A stretch of 64,000 bases of DNA from Membranipora membranacea (GCA_914767715.1 OU612066.1:19566283-19630282); one strand, 5' to 3'; positions 11,246-24,027 are shown, counted from the stretch's first letter. A program made the numbers and translations. Notes: a model not told the origin generated them from the sequence alone.

Positions 11246-12954
11246 TTAAGCCCAGTTCTCGGTGGCACCACCTCCCCACTGGTCTCCACCTGGAGCAGCG
11301 GCAGACCAATCCTCGGTGGGTGCTGTGGCTGACCAATCATCAGCGAATCCTGCCTGAGCTGGTACTGGAGCAGCACCAGTTGTAGTAGCAGCGGCTGGGG
11401 GAGCAGACTCAGCAGCCCAGTCTTGTGTAGGCTCAGCATCAGTACCCCAGTTCTCTGCTGGTGGGAGTGCCTCAAGAGCAGCAGCCTGTGCTCTCTCAGC
11501 GGCAGCTTGCTCCTCCTTCTCAACCTGAAAGTAATCATCAATTATTTATCAGCATTCAGATGGGAGAGTAACATAATCACAAAACAAGATATGAAGTGCC
11601 TCAGCTGAAGTGGTCATCAGGTAGTGACAGCAGTGTAAGATGGATAGGCATTCCATCACTAACTGTTACATAAGACGCAAATTACAACCATCACTGACAA
11701 TTTAGTACTCTTTGTGAATTTTTACCTCGCAAAAAGAGCAAACGTACAAGAGCTAGAGGAGTGCAAATATTCTGATATTATTTACCTCTTCAGGGTCTCT
11801 GTAGAAGTAGAGATCAACCATGACCTCCCATGGGACCTCTCTTGAGATGGTACCTCTCAGTCTGAGTACCTCACGAGCCAAGAACCACCAGGCAAGACCG
11901 ATGGAGTGAATTGACTTGTTGTTGGTTGGGATGGCAATGTCTACGTATCTGGTTGGAGTATCAGAGTTACACAGAGCAATGACTGGGATGTTGACATATG
12001 ATGCCTCTCTGATGGCCTGATGATCGGCACGTGGGTCAGTGATGACAAGCAGACGGGGCTCACGGTAGTTCTTCTGTAAACCAGATAAACAAGAACAACA
12101 TTAACGATCGGGTGACTCTCAGTATGTAGTGATGGTATATGGAGTTGATAAAAGAATGCTCAGTGTGTGTGTTATGTTGACAGCATTATGTTCTCTGATG
12201 ACAGACAGGAGTATCATCACTGCATTCTACATGACTGGACTATTGCTATTCGCTCTAGAATTTTGTTAATATGTTATGAACTATGTTGCTCACATATTTA
12301 CCTGGATGTAGTTAGTGAATGTTCCTGGGGTGAACCTTCCAGCAATAGCAACGGCTCCAGTAATAGCAGCGTATTTAAGGATAGCACGCTGTCCGTATGG
12401 TCGGGATGACACTACGAACACATCTGCTGGGTTCTCGATGGCTGCAATAGCTCTAGCAGCGAACACGAATTTCTCCCACATCTTACGCATGTTCAGTACA
12501 AACACACCTGTAACAGGCAAAAAACATTAATGAGGAAAGCAGGTATTTTCCAGAAAGATATGCCAAGAATGTCAGAAAAAGGTATGATTTCATTTGAGGT
12601 TAATATTTTTCGAAAAACTGATATAAGCATAACATATATAAGTTATCATTGAATTCTAGAAGGCTCAGCTAAAAGTAGCATCATCTTCCTTCAGAGGCAT
12701 TGACGAACAGGCATATCCATCGCTCACTGAAGAATAAGACGCAAATTACAAACATCACTGCCTTCAGTTAATTGATTGCTCTCTTTTTTCTGCTTATTCG
12801 AAGATCAAAATGTTAACTTACCATCTGGTCTGCGCTTGTACACATACTGCTCCATCTGGTAGTCAGAGTTGGTTGTGCCAAGATGAGATCCGCAAGCTAA
12901 GATCTTCTTGACATCCTCCTCTTTGAGGGACAGCGCTTCACAGTTACCTGACAT
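11246..12954 (-). CDS. RPSA: 40S ribosomal protein SA (uS2, laminin receptor homologue)
   Basis: Four coding exons on the minus strand: 12822-12954, 12302-12507, 11786-12073 and 11246-11524 (301 aa; human 295). The uS2 core is near identical to animals: [79 protein letters not shown] and [17 protein letters not shown]. The C-terminal extension is Ala/Pro-rich with repeated acidic-Trp motifs (ENWG, DDWS, EDWS, ENWA), as in metazoan SA. It is a structural protein of the small subunit needed for late 18S processing. All three coding introns hold a box C/D snoRNA. A non-coding 5' exon with a pyrimidine tract is visible upstream. Confidence 0.98.
11597..11699 (-). ncRNA. SNORD16-like: Box C/D snoRNA, U16-like, in RPSA intron 3
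   Basis: The minus strand shows a C box (GTGATGG), then GTAATTTGCGTCTTA and a D box CTGA. The ends can close as TGTC/GGCA with one wobble pair. It lies about 70 bases upstream of the acceptor, the usual place for intronic snoRNA. The GTAATTTGCG core can pair with the conserved 18S segment CGCAAATTAC. The stretch is shared with the intron 1 copy and, as I recall it, with vertebrate U16. Confidence 0.75.
12154..12227 (-). ncRNA. Box C/D snoRNA in RPSA intron 2
   Basis: About 74 nt with a perfect 6-bp closing stem (GAATGC/GCATTC) immediately outside a consensus C box (GTGATGA) and D box (CTGA). It ends about 80 bases upstream of the acceptor. The region before D is ACATAACACACACA, so the guide target cannot be named; a CATCAG may be D'. 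It is not obviously related to the U16-like pair. Confidence 0.8.
12659..12765 (-). ncRNA. SNORD16-like: Box C/D snoRNA, U16-like, in RPSA intron 1
   Basis: A 6-bp closing stem (GAAGGC/GCCTTC) brackets a C box (GTGATGT) and a D box (CTGA). The segment after the C box, GTAATTTGCGTCTTATTCT, matches U16 as I remember it, and GTAATTTGCG can pair with 18S rRNA. A second copy with the same guide lies in intron 3. In vertebrates U16 is hosted by RPL4, so the host differs here. Confidence 0.82.
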
Positions 12955-13685
12955 TTTTAGTTCAGTAGGTCAATTAGGTAGTTACGATTACCAACCTACA
13001 ATTAAAATAAGCATGAGACTTACAGTTTGAGTTAGTAAGTATGATATTTATTTATCATCCATCATGACTTTTATTTTCCTCAAATTTTGATGTTGATAAT
13101 TATCCTAGTGTGTAGATATGATCAGAGAGTTTTCCCATATTCGATCATCCTCCAACTAATATAAGCTGAGTAATAATAAATGATGCGTGTATTTTTTATT
13201 CAATTGAATTGCCAAATTAAATTATTGTCATCCACTTTTGAACTCACCAGATCCTAGTATTTAAGCCTTCATATGCACTGAATATAGGCAAAATATCTTC
13301 CATGGTATCCCTTAGTTTTGAAATTGCCATGCTTGAACTCATAGTCGATTGCATACAGTGTGTGCAGCATAAGCAAGAGTAGAGAACTTACTGAAAACTT
13401 CTTATGCCACTAGGACTTGGACGCGAAAAGGAAGAAAGAGGGCGTGCAAAGAAGAATTTTAGCTTTATATTGTGCTCTTATTGAATATGGAGTGTTACTG
13501 ACAGCTAGACATGTCAAGGTAAATCTCAAGGTCATCACCAAACGTGAAAAAGGGAAAGCTGTAGTAATCTGGATTAGGTCTGCTTAGTATTTCACACATA
13601 CATGTACTTTGCTAGAATACTCTCTGTATGACAAATCTGAAGTAGTAGCTCTTTTGACATTATCTTTCAGCTTTCATATCCAACA
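12955..13685. promoter_or_regulatory. Divergent promoter region of RPSA and the RPL4-chaperone gene
   Basis: The two ATG codons are 731 bp apart and point away from each other. The left part holds the RPSA 5' intron (about 12996-13391) and its non-coding exon. The sequence right of about 13444 holds both start regions. No TATA box stands out at the expected distance, as is common for ribosomal protein genes. Confidence 0.6.
13392..13443 (-). promoter_or_regulatory. RPSA non-coding exon 1 with 5' TOP-like tract
   Basis: On the minus strand CCCTCTTTCTTCCTTTTC is followed by a short leader ending in a consensus donor (TTTTCA|GTAAGT). A plausible acceptor (TTAATTGTAG) lies at 12996-12997, just before the coding exon. 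A pyrimidine start tract and a first intron in the leader are typical of ribosomal protein mRNAs under TOR control. The exact start site is inferred. Confidence 0.55.
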
Positions 13686-16600
13686 ATGCCAAGAAGAACT
13701 TCAAAATCTAAGAAATCAGGTGGGGATAAGTAATCATGAAATGAATAATATTTAAATATATATATATTTATTATAATACATATATATTATTTATATGAAT
13801 GTATGTATACGTAATGTTTGTTGTTGTATATCAAGAAGGAGGAATTAACTCTCTGGTAATACATACTTTTGCCATAGCAAAGAAAGGCAGGTGTAGTAGT
13901 GCAAAACAGGCAGCGCTCACTCTCAGTGAGTGAGTGTGAGTGTCGGTTACTCATTACTCAAGTTAGCCAGCTCAGGCTACCCTGGATTTGGTTATTTATT
14001 ATACTGTGACATTGAATGGTTGCTGTGGTGAATTCATTATTCTATCTACGTATATATGTGATTGATGATTCATTCTTTATCATTCTCTGAAACTTTTAGC
14101 ATGGGACAAGCCTTTCTATATGTATGTTTGTATATATTTATTTATCTCGTTTCTTCAAACAATATGACAGACAATATTTCCACTGGATTTGGGTGGGAAT
14201 TTTCCTTGTTGATAATAATTTTCTTAATGACTGACACTACTTATTCCTTTTAGAAAAACCTAAGACTGGAGACAGAAAAAAGAAGCCTGTTGACAAGAAA
14301 CAGGATGCTAAATTTACAGTTGAAGATATCATTGAGAAGGCAAGTGCAATTTCTAAGTTGAAAGCACTCAAATTTCATGACACTGACAATTCACTGGCAG
14401 TCTTGAGCACAATGTCACAAAATATGACTGGATAATCTTGGCCTCTTAGAACATGCAGGCTAATGGGTAGGTGCTCATTCCAGCATGTGTTTCTTCGTTA
14501 CTTTGATATTGGCAACATGGTATCATAGCCAAATCATCTCTTACACCAGATCAATCACATCGTGAGACAAGATAACCCACGCTATTTATGATACCACAGC
14601 ACCCCGAGCTGAAACAGACGATATTCACTGACTTTATATTCTTTGCAGGCCCAGGCATGTATAGACACGTACGATTTTGACATGGCTCAGATATACTGCC
14701 AGAAAGGCCTGGAGATGGAGAATGACAACATTAATGTGCTTCACCTGACCGGTCATGTCATGATGGAAGTGGGAAATATGGAAGCAGCAAAACAGGTAAA
14801 ACATTCATTGCTGAAAATCAAGGCACTTACACAGGAGCCTCTTGTGGAAAAGCTGTATTTTTGTTGTGTCATTTCACAAAAAAAGTATGTATTGACTCAG
14901 AGAGGAACAAATTCAGGTTTAATAAAAAGGTACAACCTTTTTTAACTACAATGTAGTTGAATTTGTATAAATATATTTGTCTTCACTGCAGGTAATAAGA
15001 AGTAAAATACAATAGAATTATTCCTTATCAAACATAAACACAACTTTCATATTGATTATTTTCCCTCCCATATCTCCACTTATGATATTCTCTAGTGTTA
15101 TGGGAGACTGGTAGAGTTAGAACCGGAGGAAGGACATCTGAAGTACCTGTATCTAGGTCAGATGATGGATGGTATGGATGCAGTCAACTGCTACAGAAAG
15201 GCCATACAAGTCATGCTCAATAACATCGAAAGTCAGGTAATTAATCCTTTTTAAGCACAGATAAAAGCATTTGACTTCACCAATTTTTTTAGTTGCGCAT
15301 CGACCTCATCATGTATTTTGGGAAAGCTTTAAGATGAGCGTGTTGTGGAATAACATGAGGCTGAGGCTGCAATATCGGTGTCAACTGATCATAGTTTGAA
15401 ATTGGAGCATATATGGTGGCCCAGCAATTCGCAGTAGTCAGTAGCACCAACTGAGCCTTACTCAAAAGACTGATTAATAAGGTAACCTGGCCTCTTGTAT
15501 TGATCTGTTATTCAGGAAAACAAGTCAGAGGCTCCATCGGATGTTGCCTCAGCTCAGACAGAGGAAGACAATTCAGGTACTAACTCAGAGCCTACAGTGA
15601 AGGATGTGTCATCAGCTTACCTATCTATAGCTGAACTATACATGACAGATCTATGGTGAGTCTGTCTGTTCTGTGAGCTTGTAACAGGGACTGTAGATAA
15701 TATATTCATAGTCTCTGCTCATAATGTATTTGATTACGGTCATTAATGCTTCATTCTTACAAGGCAATTTTTTATGAAATTCTAGATGCATCCGCATTTG
15801 TAAACAAGAAAGAATGCTGGACTTATAATGATGACAAGTTTTGGTTTATAATCGGCTGGATCATGCTTTCCCGTAGAGACAGTTACAAAACATTATTTGT
15901 ATCTGACTGATATATTTCTTGTCACATAAAATATTAACCCGTCATTTGTACAATGTTACAAATTCTGTGTGTAAATACATGTTCTGACTATCCTGACATA
16001 TCTTCGGCCAAGAGCATTGGTTTTTCAAAACGTTTTTTTTCTAGAAATAACTTCGCATTTCATAAATTGTTCAGAAAACTATTAGTCGTCTTCTCTCTGA
16101 GGTTTTTGTTCAGAGAGAAGATGACTCCATATTTCATTTTGTTATTGATGATAATAACGCAACACCACTAAATGACAGTTACAATGCAGTGTATACCTGA
16201 TCACATGGTATAGGGTAATTACTATGCAACATTTTCTCAGTTGAAAAAATTATTCATTCATTTGTTCCTAATGTTCACTATCCATCCTGTGTTCAATGTC
16301 ATCTTTGAAATTTGATGATTTTAAAGGACAGTTATATGGACAGCGATGTAATAAAAACTGATTCACATATGTGTACGATGGCTTAGAATTTCTAACTTAA
16401 GATTTCATTCCTAGCCCTAGCAGGTAAAATGATTGCCTCCCAATCTCGGTTTGTATAAGTGCTCAGATCAGATAGTTGTTTTTGGATTTTGTGGTGTCAA
16501 GCCAATACCTACAACTCCTCACTACTATCTGAGCAGTTAGACTAAGATCGTTTTTCATTGAGATGTTTAATAAAATTGTTTATATTTGTTTCCAGTGATG

Positions 16601-19489
16601 AGGAGGATGCAGAGGACCAGTGTATAGGATGTATTAGAAAAGCAATAGAACACGACGAGACAAATCCTGAGGGTTATCAGGTACTCGCTGACTATCACCT
16701 AGTCAAGGCTGAACTAGAGGTAATGTTCAACTTTTCATATTTCAGGAACATCTTATGGACTTTTATCTTTTATTTGTTTCAACATTGCCATACTACTTTG
16801 GAGACTTTTCAGTTAAATGACAGAGATTGCTTGTTTGTTACAGCCATCATTTTCTCTCACCCCAAACGAGCAGGTGTGTAGTTATAAGCAGATAGCTTTC
16901 TCGATTAAGATCACCTACGTCTATAAACCTTTTGGATGAACTTACAGAAAGTGTTGTGACTTGGCCTTATTATTAGTATAGTCACGCATGGGATCATTTT
17001 TACTTACTCACACACATTCAAGGGATGGATTGAATAATTTCATGTCTTATCAACCCAAAGCAGGTCACATTGTTGACGACGGTAGCAATTTGGGTGATGC
17101 GTATGTCACTGAATGAGGTTTGGAGACAGCATAACACTCCTATGTAACCAGTCATTTTTGTGATACTGTCACCTATGTTTTCACAAACACGACACCTATA
17201 TCAATGCTTACTTGTAGGAAGCTAAAACACAGATAAAGAAGAGCATATCTTTGTGGCTGCCGAGTGCTAGACAGCTTGTGAATGAGGACGAGAATTCAGA
17301 CAGTCCTGCTGTTGCTGACCCTGTCGACTGTTTACCTATTACACCTGAGGCCCAGCTCAAAGCAGCCAAAACACTCATAGAAGTAGAAGAATATAATGTA
17401 AGCTGTTACATCAATGTCTATCACCGAAATTTCAAAAAGTAACTTCTGATTGTAAGGGCATGATACTGTGTAGCTTGAACAGTAGGATGCTGATTGTGCT
17501 CTTAATAGTGTATCGCTCAGTAGTCAGTTGATACTATTTTCTCAATCAACAGCAAATTTGATAGTGTACTATCGAGAAACAGACTATATTATTTTCCAAG
17601 TAAAAAACTATGTGTTGCTGTGAACAGGTCGTTTCTCTTCTTGGAAATGTATGTTAATGTTCTTCTTGGTTATTAGAATTCCTTTACATTTTGTTATTAA
17701 ACATAATCAGTTCACAGCCAAATCACTCGTGTGGAAATGGAATCTCCTTGTTCAATACGACCTACTGATAATTTCAACATATTTTTTTCTCTTCTATGGG
17801 AATGACATCATCACATCGAGCTTGCTTGGTGACAATGCCTCTGTAGTCTATATACATGTATGTGAGTTTTGAATTAACAGCGTGACTGATTCTGATGTTT
17901 ATTTGCAGGATTCCACAGATATACTGGAGTTACTACTTGATCAGGACGATACAGTCGTTGATGTGAGTAGAAACTAATTCTTCTATAATTTTGTCTATCG
18001 TTACACATGTATGGACAAAAAATGTCTTGATCTCCGACCCCATACCTAAAATCATCAGAAGCTGTTGTTTTGTTGTTCGCATAAAATTAAGAATTTGTAC
18101 CTTGTAAAGGTTTATCTTAGCACAACTATGACTTGTTTTTTTGTTTGGAACAACTACAGCTAAGACTATTCAGATAACATATTGTTCTGATAATAACTAT
18201 TTATTACTACAAGGTTGAGTTCTTCCAGGATAAATAAGTATAACACTTAGCAGTGACATTGCTATTACGATATTGTTTAGGTTTGGTATTTGATTGGATG
18301 GGCAAATTATCTACAGGGAGATGATTACAAACAGACATCTAAATACTACCTGGAGAGATGCAAAGAGGTGAGCCCAAATAGGATATTGTGATCATAAGTA
18401 CGACACTTTTACATTTCTGTGGATCTAATTTGCCTGCATTTGGAGTTGCGTCCCCTTGAGGCAGCTCACCAGTTGAACTGGAGCAATCTAAAATGCAGGA
18501 AAATTGGAACCAAAGTGATCTTGTCTATCTAGTATCTTCTAGGTTGGCGCTACAGGTTTCAAACGCCGCAACTTTCCATATCCAAAATGTTTTGCTGAGG
18601 TTAAGCATGGGGTCAAATTCCACCTATTTTATCGTTGATGTTTAAGTGCATCACCATAATCATATTCGATGTGGTATACTGTCTATTGTGCCTTTATATC
18701 TGAATATAGTAATACTTTAAATTCCACGTCACAGGTGTCACTCAAGACAAAGTATGAGGATGAAGATGTGATGGCTCATGTAGATGAATTATTACAGGAG
18801 TTGAGCTCCCTATCCGACTTAGGTAAGTTATATGAAGGTACAAACGGCTGCCACACTAGAGATTCGGTCGCATGTCTAACAATCAGTGCTTGATAGTGAT
18901 AATATAAGAAGTATGCCGCCTGGTTCCTCAAAAAAATGAATTTTTTACCAAAGGCTCTCATGTCTCTTCTTGCTTCTCACTGCTTTCAACCTAGCCTGTC
19001 TTAACAAGCTTTGTTTGGTGGGTGGGGGGGACACAACTCGTTTTCCACAGACTTTCCTATACAAATTGATTAGTGTGATAAAGAAGTTATCTACCCGATT
19101 GCAAGAGAAGCATTATTTATTATCGGCTATTATTGAAAAGCTTTGTCCCCCCCCCCCCCCACCCACCGAACAAAGCTTGTTAAGACAGGCTACTTTCAAC
19201 CCTGCCTTGATTGCGAATAAACCTGAAGAATGCTAATGGATATAAAAATGAAAGAATCTATTTCGAGATTTAGTTCTCAACTATGTCATCTTTTTTTTAA
19301 AAGGCTATAAACCCTGAATTAGCTTGGACACTTCTTGCTCTTGAACTTCTACTTTTGTTGATGATAAAAAATCATGTTGCAGGATGGTGATAAGGTTAAA
19401 CATTGAGAGATTTTAATGTTTCAGATGAGGAGCCCCAAGAGAACCTAGAAAATCTCGTTGACAATGAGGAAGAAATGGACGCAGATTGA
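13686..19489 (+). CDS. TPR protein, assembly chaperone of RPL4 (ACL4 type)
   Basis: Eleven exons (13686-13719, 14254-14339, 14649-14795, 15096-15236, 15516-15655, 16596-16719, 17218-17397, 17909-17962, 18281-18367, 18735-18822, 19425-19489) join in phase into 381 aa; yeast Acl4 has a similar length. The N-terminus is Lys-rich. TPR helices begin near residue 41 (AQACIDTYDFDMAQIYCQKG), followed by KYLYLGQM and the family-typical SIAELYMTDLWC, then a very acidic tail. Acl4 binds nascent uL4/RPL4 and escorts it to pre-60S particles. The gene diverges from RPSA, which fits a shared ribosome-production role. Intron 2 has a GC donor (GAGAAG|GCAAGT). Assignment rests on motif order recalled from the family. 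Confidence 0.85.
18992..19192. mobile_element. Mutator-like MITE, family M3 (201 bp)
   Basis: Terminal inverted repeats of about 40 bp start TAGCCTGTCTTAACAAGC and differ by one base plus the length of a G/C run. The element is flanked by a 9-bp direct repeat, CTTTCAACC (18983-18991 and 19193-19201). Long inverted repeats with a 9-bp duplication are the signature of Mutator-like elements. It lies in intron 10 of the ACL4-type gene; a truncated copy is at 58323-58390. Confidence 0.9.
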
Positions 19490-22400
19490 TAAGAGTGTAA
19501 TATCTGAACTTTTGAAAGCGCGGCGTGAGATGATACTGCATGGCAGATGTATCTTTGAATGTATTGATCTGTGATTGTTACGGGATTCTAAGATGTGTTT
19601 TGTTATTTGATTTCTTGTATTTATTGTTATGTTTCCACCAACCAGGATTGTAGTTACCCAAATATATCAACAGCTAAAATGATAAGTTGATTCCCATTAT
19701 AGGGACAGTTACTAGTTTCATGTTCACATTAGCAGATATGGAGTCTAGATTTAAAGACACGCCAAAATCAAATATTCTGCTTAGTAGCCATGTTTTGTGA
19801 GCAGATTGACAAAGCATTAAATAATCCGTCATCAAGACTATCATAGGAAGTAAGTCCTGTCCATAAATATTTAAATACTATATAATATTATAATATGTTA
19901 TGGTCCTGTGAAAGGGTCCATGTATATACCTGTGATATTAGGCCAACAGATATCAAAAGATGGATACTAAGAACTTATTTCATTATTTATACTATCAAGG
20001 AAATAATTTTCTCAGATAACGTCTCCTTATATGACCCAGACTTGGCCAACTCAGGTAACTGTAGGACTATCTGTGAAGCGAGGTGATTTCCATTTCATTG
20101 AGAAAAACTATGGTCGGGCTATTTCTTCAAAGTTTTGAATCGGGTATGCATAATTGGCTGTCAATTAGAATAAGTGATGATGGCACAGCTTAAAGGGTAT
20201 TTCATTAAGTGATACTCGCTCAGCTCATATGCAATTTTTGTCAATTACACAATCCGGGAGACTTCAGAAGATTCCACTGCCTGTTAATCTCCTTCCCAAA
20301 TATGGTTCAGAGCCCAAATCTGCCTTTATCTTAAAAGACATCTTTCTGAGGACACCCCATCCTTCTTTTTGACCCTATCATGGTACTGATAAATAAAAAA
20401 TTTTTTTATCAAAATCAACATTCTTACATAAAGCACAGATATTTTTGCATGGCTGGTTGCTGTGATCCACCTACGATGTTCAATGTTTGTTTGAAATCAA
20501 GATTTACAAGGAATCTTGGCGCATTTGTATCAAACTAGTATAATCAGCAAGCAAAAAAATATGAATTCGACCACTGGATTCATCTATCGCACATGAAAAA
20601 TCCACAGTGAGAGTTTGCATAGTTTCAACTTCAATTCAAAGATAATGGTATTTTAAAATCCCATATAAACATCTAAGTATCAACATGTTGGGGTTGCATA
20701 AGCATCAGTATGTTGGGGCAGGGGTTGTAAACAATGATGAATTTTTAGCTCTGCGTTCTCTCCATATCAGTTCTGGTTGCTGCCAAACGGCCGCTTGATT
20801 GATGTTTCAGCGTTTATACTTTTTCTCTCCTTTCCTTGAGGGATACATCTAACCCATGTAAAAACTATGACTGGACAGGGGCTACTACATGTCACGTAGC
20901 GATGAGAAAACTATTATGAGTGCTATAATGATGTCTGATGAGAAAACACGGGTTCGAATGGTTTGACCTGAGTGTTCCATGAAATCTTTACGAAGAGAAA
21001 AAAAACAGAGAAGCGACCCAAATAAGTTACTAATGCAAGGGATAAAAATTAGCAATATTTATAAAATACAATTTGTTCTCATGTTTGCAGATCTTTTAGT
21101 TTGTCGAGATATAAAATAGGGAGATGGACCAACTATTATGAACTAAACAGCTACTTCTCCTAATGAAGTATTTGTGAGGATTGACTAAAGTGCATGTTCT
21201 TATTTTTTAATTTCTGTCAAGCTCCTGAGTTGCTTGTTTATCTTTCAAATTCACCCACTGAATTCCTCAATGTAAGAGACTACACCACAAACACGCAACA
21301 ACAATTGAAGGAAAACCGTGAAAAAACAATCCCGCCTATTTTAATTCATATGATTGCGACAATCACCTCCCTTCCTGATTGTAATGACGACACCATCAGG
21401 CATTGTTAAAGACAAAGATGGAAGTTACATGATTTATTCATGAACCACCCTGACCAAACCCTAAAATAGCTTATACAACTAACATATAACAGGTATGTTA
21501 CATGACAATTTATCACTCACGCAGAAACTTGCAAATGTAACATTTTGGTTTGAAATCAAGGACAGTAGAACCATCGATTAATTGGACCTGTTTCGTGAAA
21601 GGTGTTTTACAGATGTATCTGGGTTTCCATAAACTGTAAAAAGCATGAAGGGAATACAGCTCAACTGGTTGATAGTTGCTGCAATATTTACTATCTCCCT
21701 CATATGGAAACCAGGTAAGAACATTCAAGTGTACTTGCAGTAAGATTTAACAAAAAATAATAAAAAGTCTCAAACTATGCAGCACTTTTTTCTGGGCTGA
21801 TCTTGGACTTCATAAATGGTAACTCAGCATTTGAGCATTCGGGTTGAAGATAATTTCATTTTATTACTTTTCCTGTCCATGCATTAGAATGTATGAAATA
21901 TCTGCAGTGGATGTTTTGCAAACATTTTATTAGAATATATTTTCTTTTTCCGTAGTTTCCTAAAATGGTTTGTGTAGATATGTAGAGTTTCAGATATAAC
22001 ATGAATTCTGGAACATCATAACTTACCCCATTGCGAAAAGAGTTCATCGCAGGTACCTGGTTAATTCATGTTTAGGATGTAAACTAAGTCAATGTTTAAG
22101 ACTTTAGCTTTGTTTTCCAGCACACACCATAATATTTTCGCTTCATAATTTGTTTTCCTTTTTCTCAAAGAAGCTTGTAATCAACAGTTGTAGCGTTGCA
22201 TTGTTCTGCCAAACTATACCTTCTGTTCTATTTATATATATGTACCATAGCTTTACGTATGAACCTAATAAGTTGTCATAAACACTATGATACATTCAAA
22301 TTTATATCTGTATCACATGGTGAGGCGACCTTTATAACTTTTGTGATACAAACTGACTAATGAGTCTGAGAACCCAGCCATAGAAAGAGGTAGACCAATT

Positions 22401-24027
22401 TATGCATGTTTACCTTTTTTACATTCTTGTAGTGAGTGGATTATCGTTCGCTGGTCCGGTACATCTAAAAGAGTTCAGTCTCAAAGGCATTAATAACTGT
22501 AGACTGTGGTGTAAAGGTAGAGGATTCAATTATTACTGGGCTAGTAATATTATCTGTCATTGCTGGAACTACCCAGCCAGGAGAATTAACAGTCAACGAA
22601 ACAGATTTAATACAGCAGGTAGCAGGAGAAGCCGACTTCGTTGATTTGAAAAAAGTTCTCTCCATAATATTTATTTTGAAGTTTAATTCTATGAAAGTTT
22701 GCACCGAGACGAGAGCACATTCTACCCAGAAAGGAAAAATGTTGATGATATATTATCTTATTAAAGGTAATGGTTATCCAGTGTTTGACGATTTGCGTTC
22801 AAATTAAATTTTCCTGCATCCTGATGTTCATATACTGTTTCAAACATATTTATTGTTTTCCTTCATTATGAGTTTAATTCTACGGTGACTCAATATAACA
22901 TATGATCATAAACATAAAAAAGGCAGAGAGTATTAAAAGGTGTGACAGAAAAGTGGTAAAAGTGATGAGTTACATCATATTGAAAATGTAAATAAATAGA
23001 AAATGATGCATAAAATTCATATTACTCAGCCCTTGGCAACAAGGTGAGTACAGTGATAAGTGACTTGTAAGTTCAAATCCTCTCCATCTAGTAAACAAAG
23101 AAGAATCAAAACCACTCTATCAATTATGAGTGATATTTTAGGCAATTTTTTGTCTAATGTGGCGGCCCACCCTTTCTCATAAATTTTAATGCATGTTTAG
23201 TGCACGGCTTATAGAACAATTATGTAAGATATCAGTTCCTTGAGGTTTTGCCCGCTCTTGTCTACCCTACTCTCATTATGAGTCTTATTTGAATTGTTTT
23301 TGCAAGTGAAAAAACCAGGTCCACATTATTTACCTTACTGACCCTTCAAATTATATTTTTGTAAAATACAGAAATAAAAGATTTTCTATAGGCCCCATGT
23401 CAGGTCATTCATAAAGTGCGACATTGTCACAACTCACAATCAGTCACAGGGTTGGGTGGGCACCGTGTTGGTAGATCATAATCTGTATGACAAAATGGTG
23501 AGACATCAGATCAAAAATCTTTGTTGTCACCATAAAACTATGATTTTACATCTTGAGGTGAGATTTCCAGGTTTTGAGCTTGAGAGTTCATTTTTAAGTC
23601 ACATATGGTGTATTAGCAAACCACTTTGTTGCTCTCACTGCCAAATGAGAGCCAACTATTGGCTAGTTTATGGTAGCATTGAGAGAATAAATGTGGAAAA
23701 AAGTCAGTTGCCCTTATTCATGCATAATAATGTACTCCTGTGCGCGATTGCTGCTGTCAAATTCTAAGTTTGGTGACTAGACGTCATTTCACTACTATTA
23801 AGTTTGAGATTGAGGAAGTATCCCTGCATTTAAAGTTCCTCCTTCTTTGCTTGAACGCTGCTAGCATCTCATCAGGAAATAGGGAGCAACAAGTATTTGC
23901 AAATTGGTGTCATCTCACAATTATCCATACCTTGACTTGACAAAAGGCACAAGAATTGTAAGACTTTCAGCTGATATGGATTTCTGTCAACTTGACTAGT
24001 AGGTTTACATCTTAGTAATAAGCGATC
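19490..24027. other. Intergenic region between convergent ACL4-type and STK16 genes
   Basis: About 4.5 kb that includes both 3' UTRs. I see no exon with family support. One open frame of 112 codons at 22469-22807 has protein-like composition but no clear acceptor (see findings). The rest appears to be unique AT-rich sequence. Confidence 0.5.

Noticed and set aside
13750-13800. AT-rich tract as a replication origin or promoter
   Set aside because: It is a simple AT microsatellite in intron 1 of the ACL4-type gene with no supporting motif.
16086-16126. A small hairpin TCTTCTCTCTGA...TCAGAGAGAAGA in an ACL4 intron, as a member of the micro-hairpin family
   Set aside because: The arm sequence is different and the flanks are not duplicated.
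23456-23940. Overlapping open frames of 103 and 66 codons in the ACL4-STK16 spacer
   Set aside because: There is no homology, no splice sites in phase, and the composition is of translated non-coding DNA.
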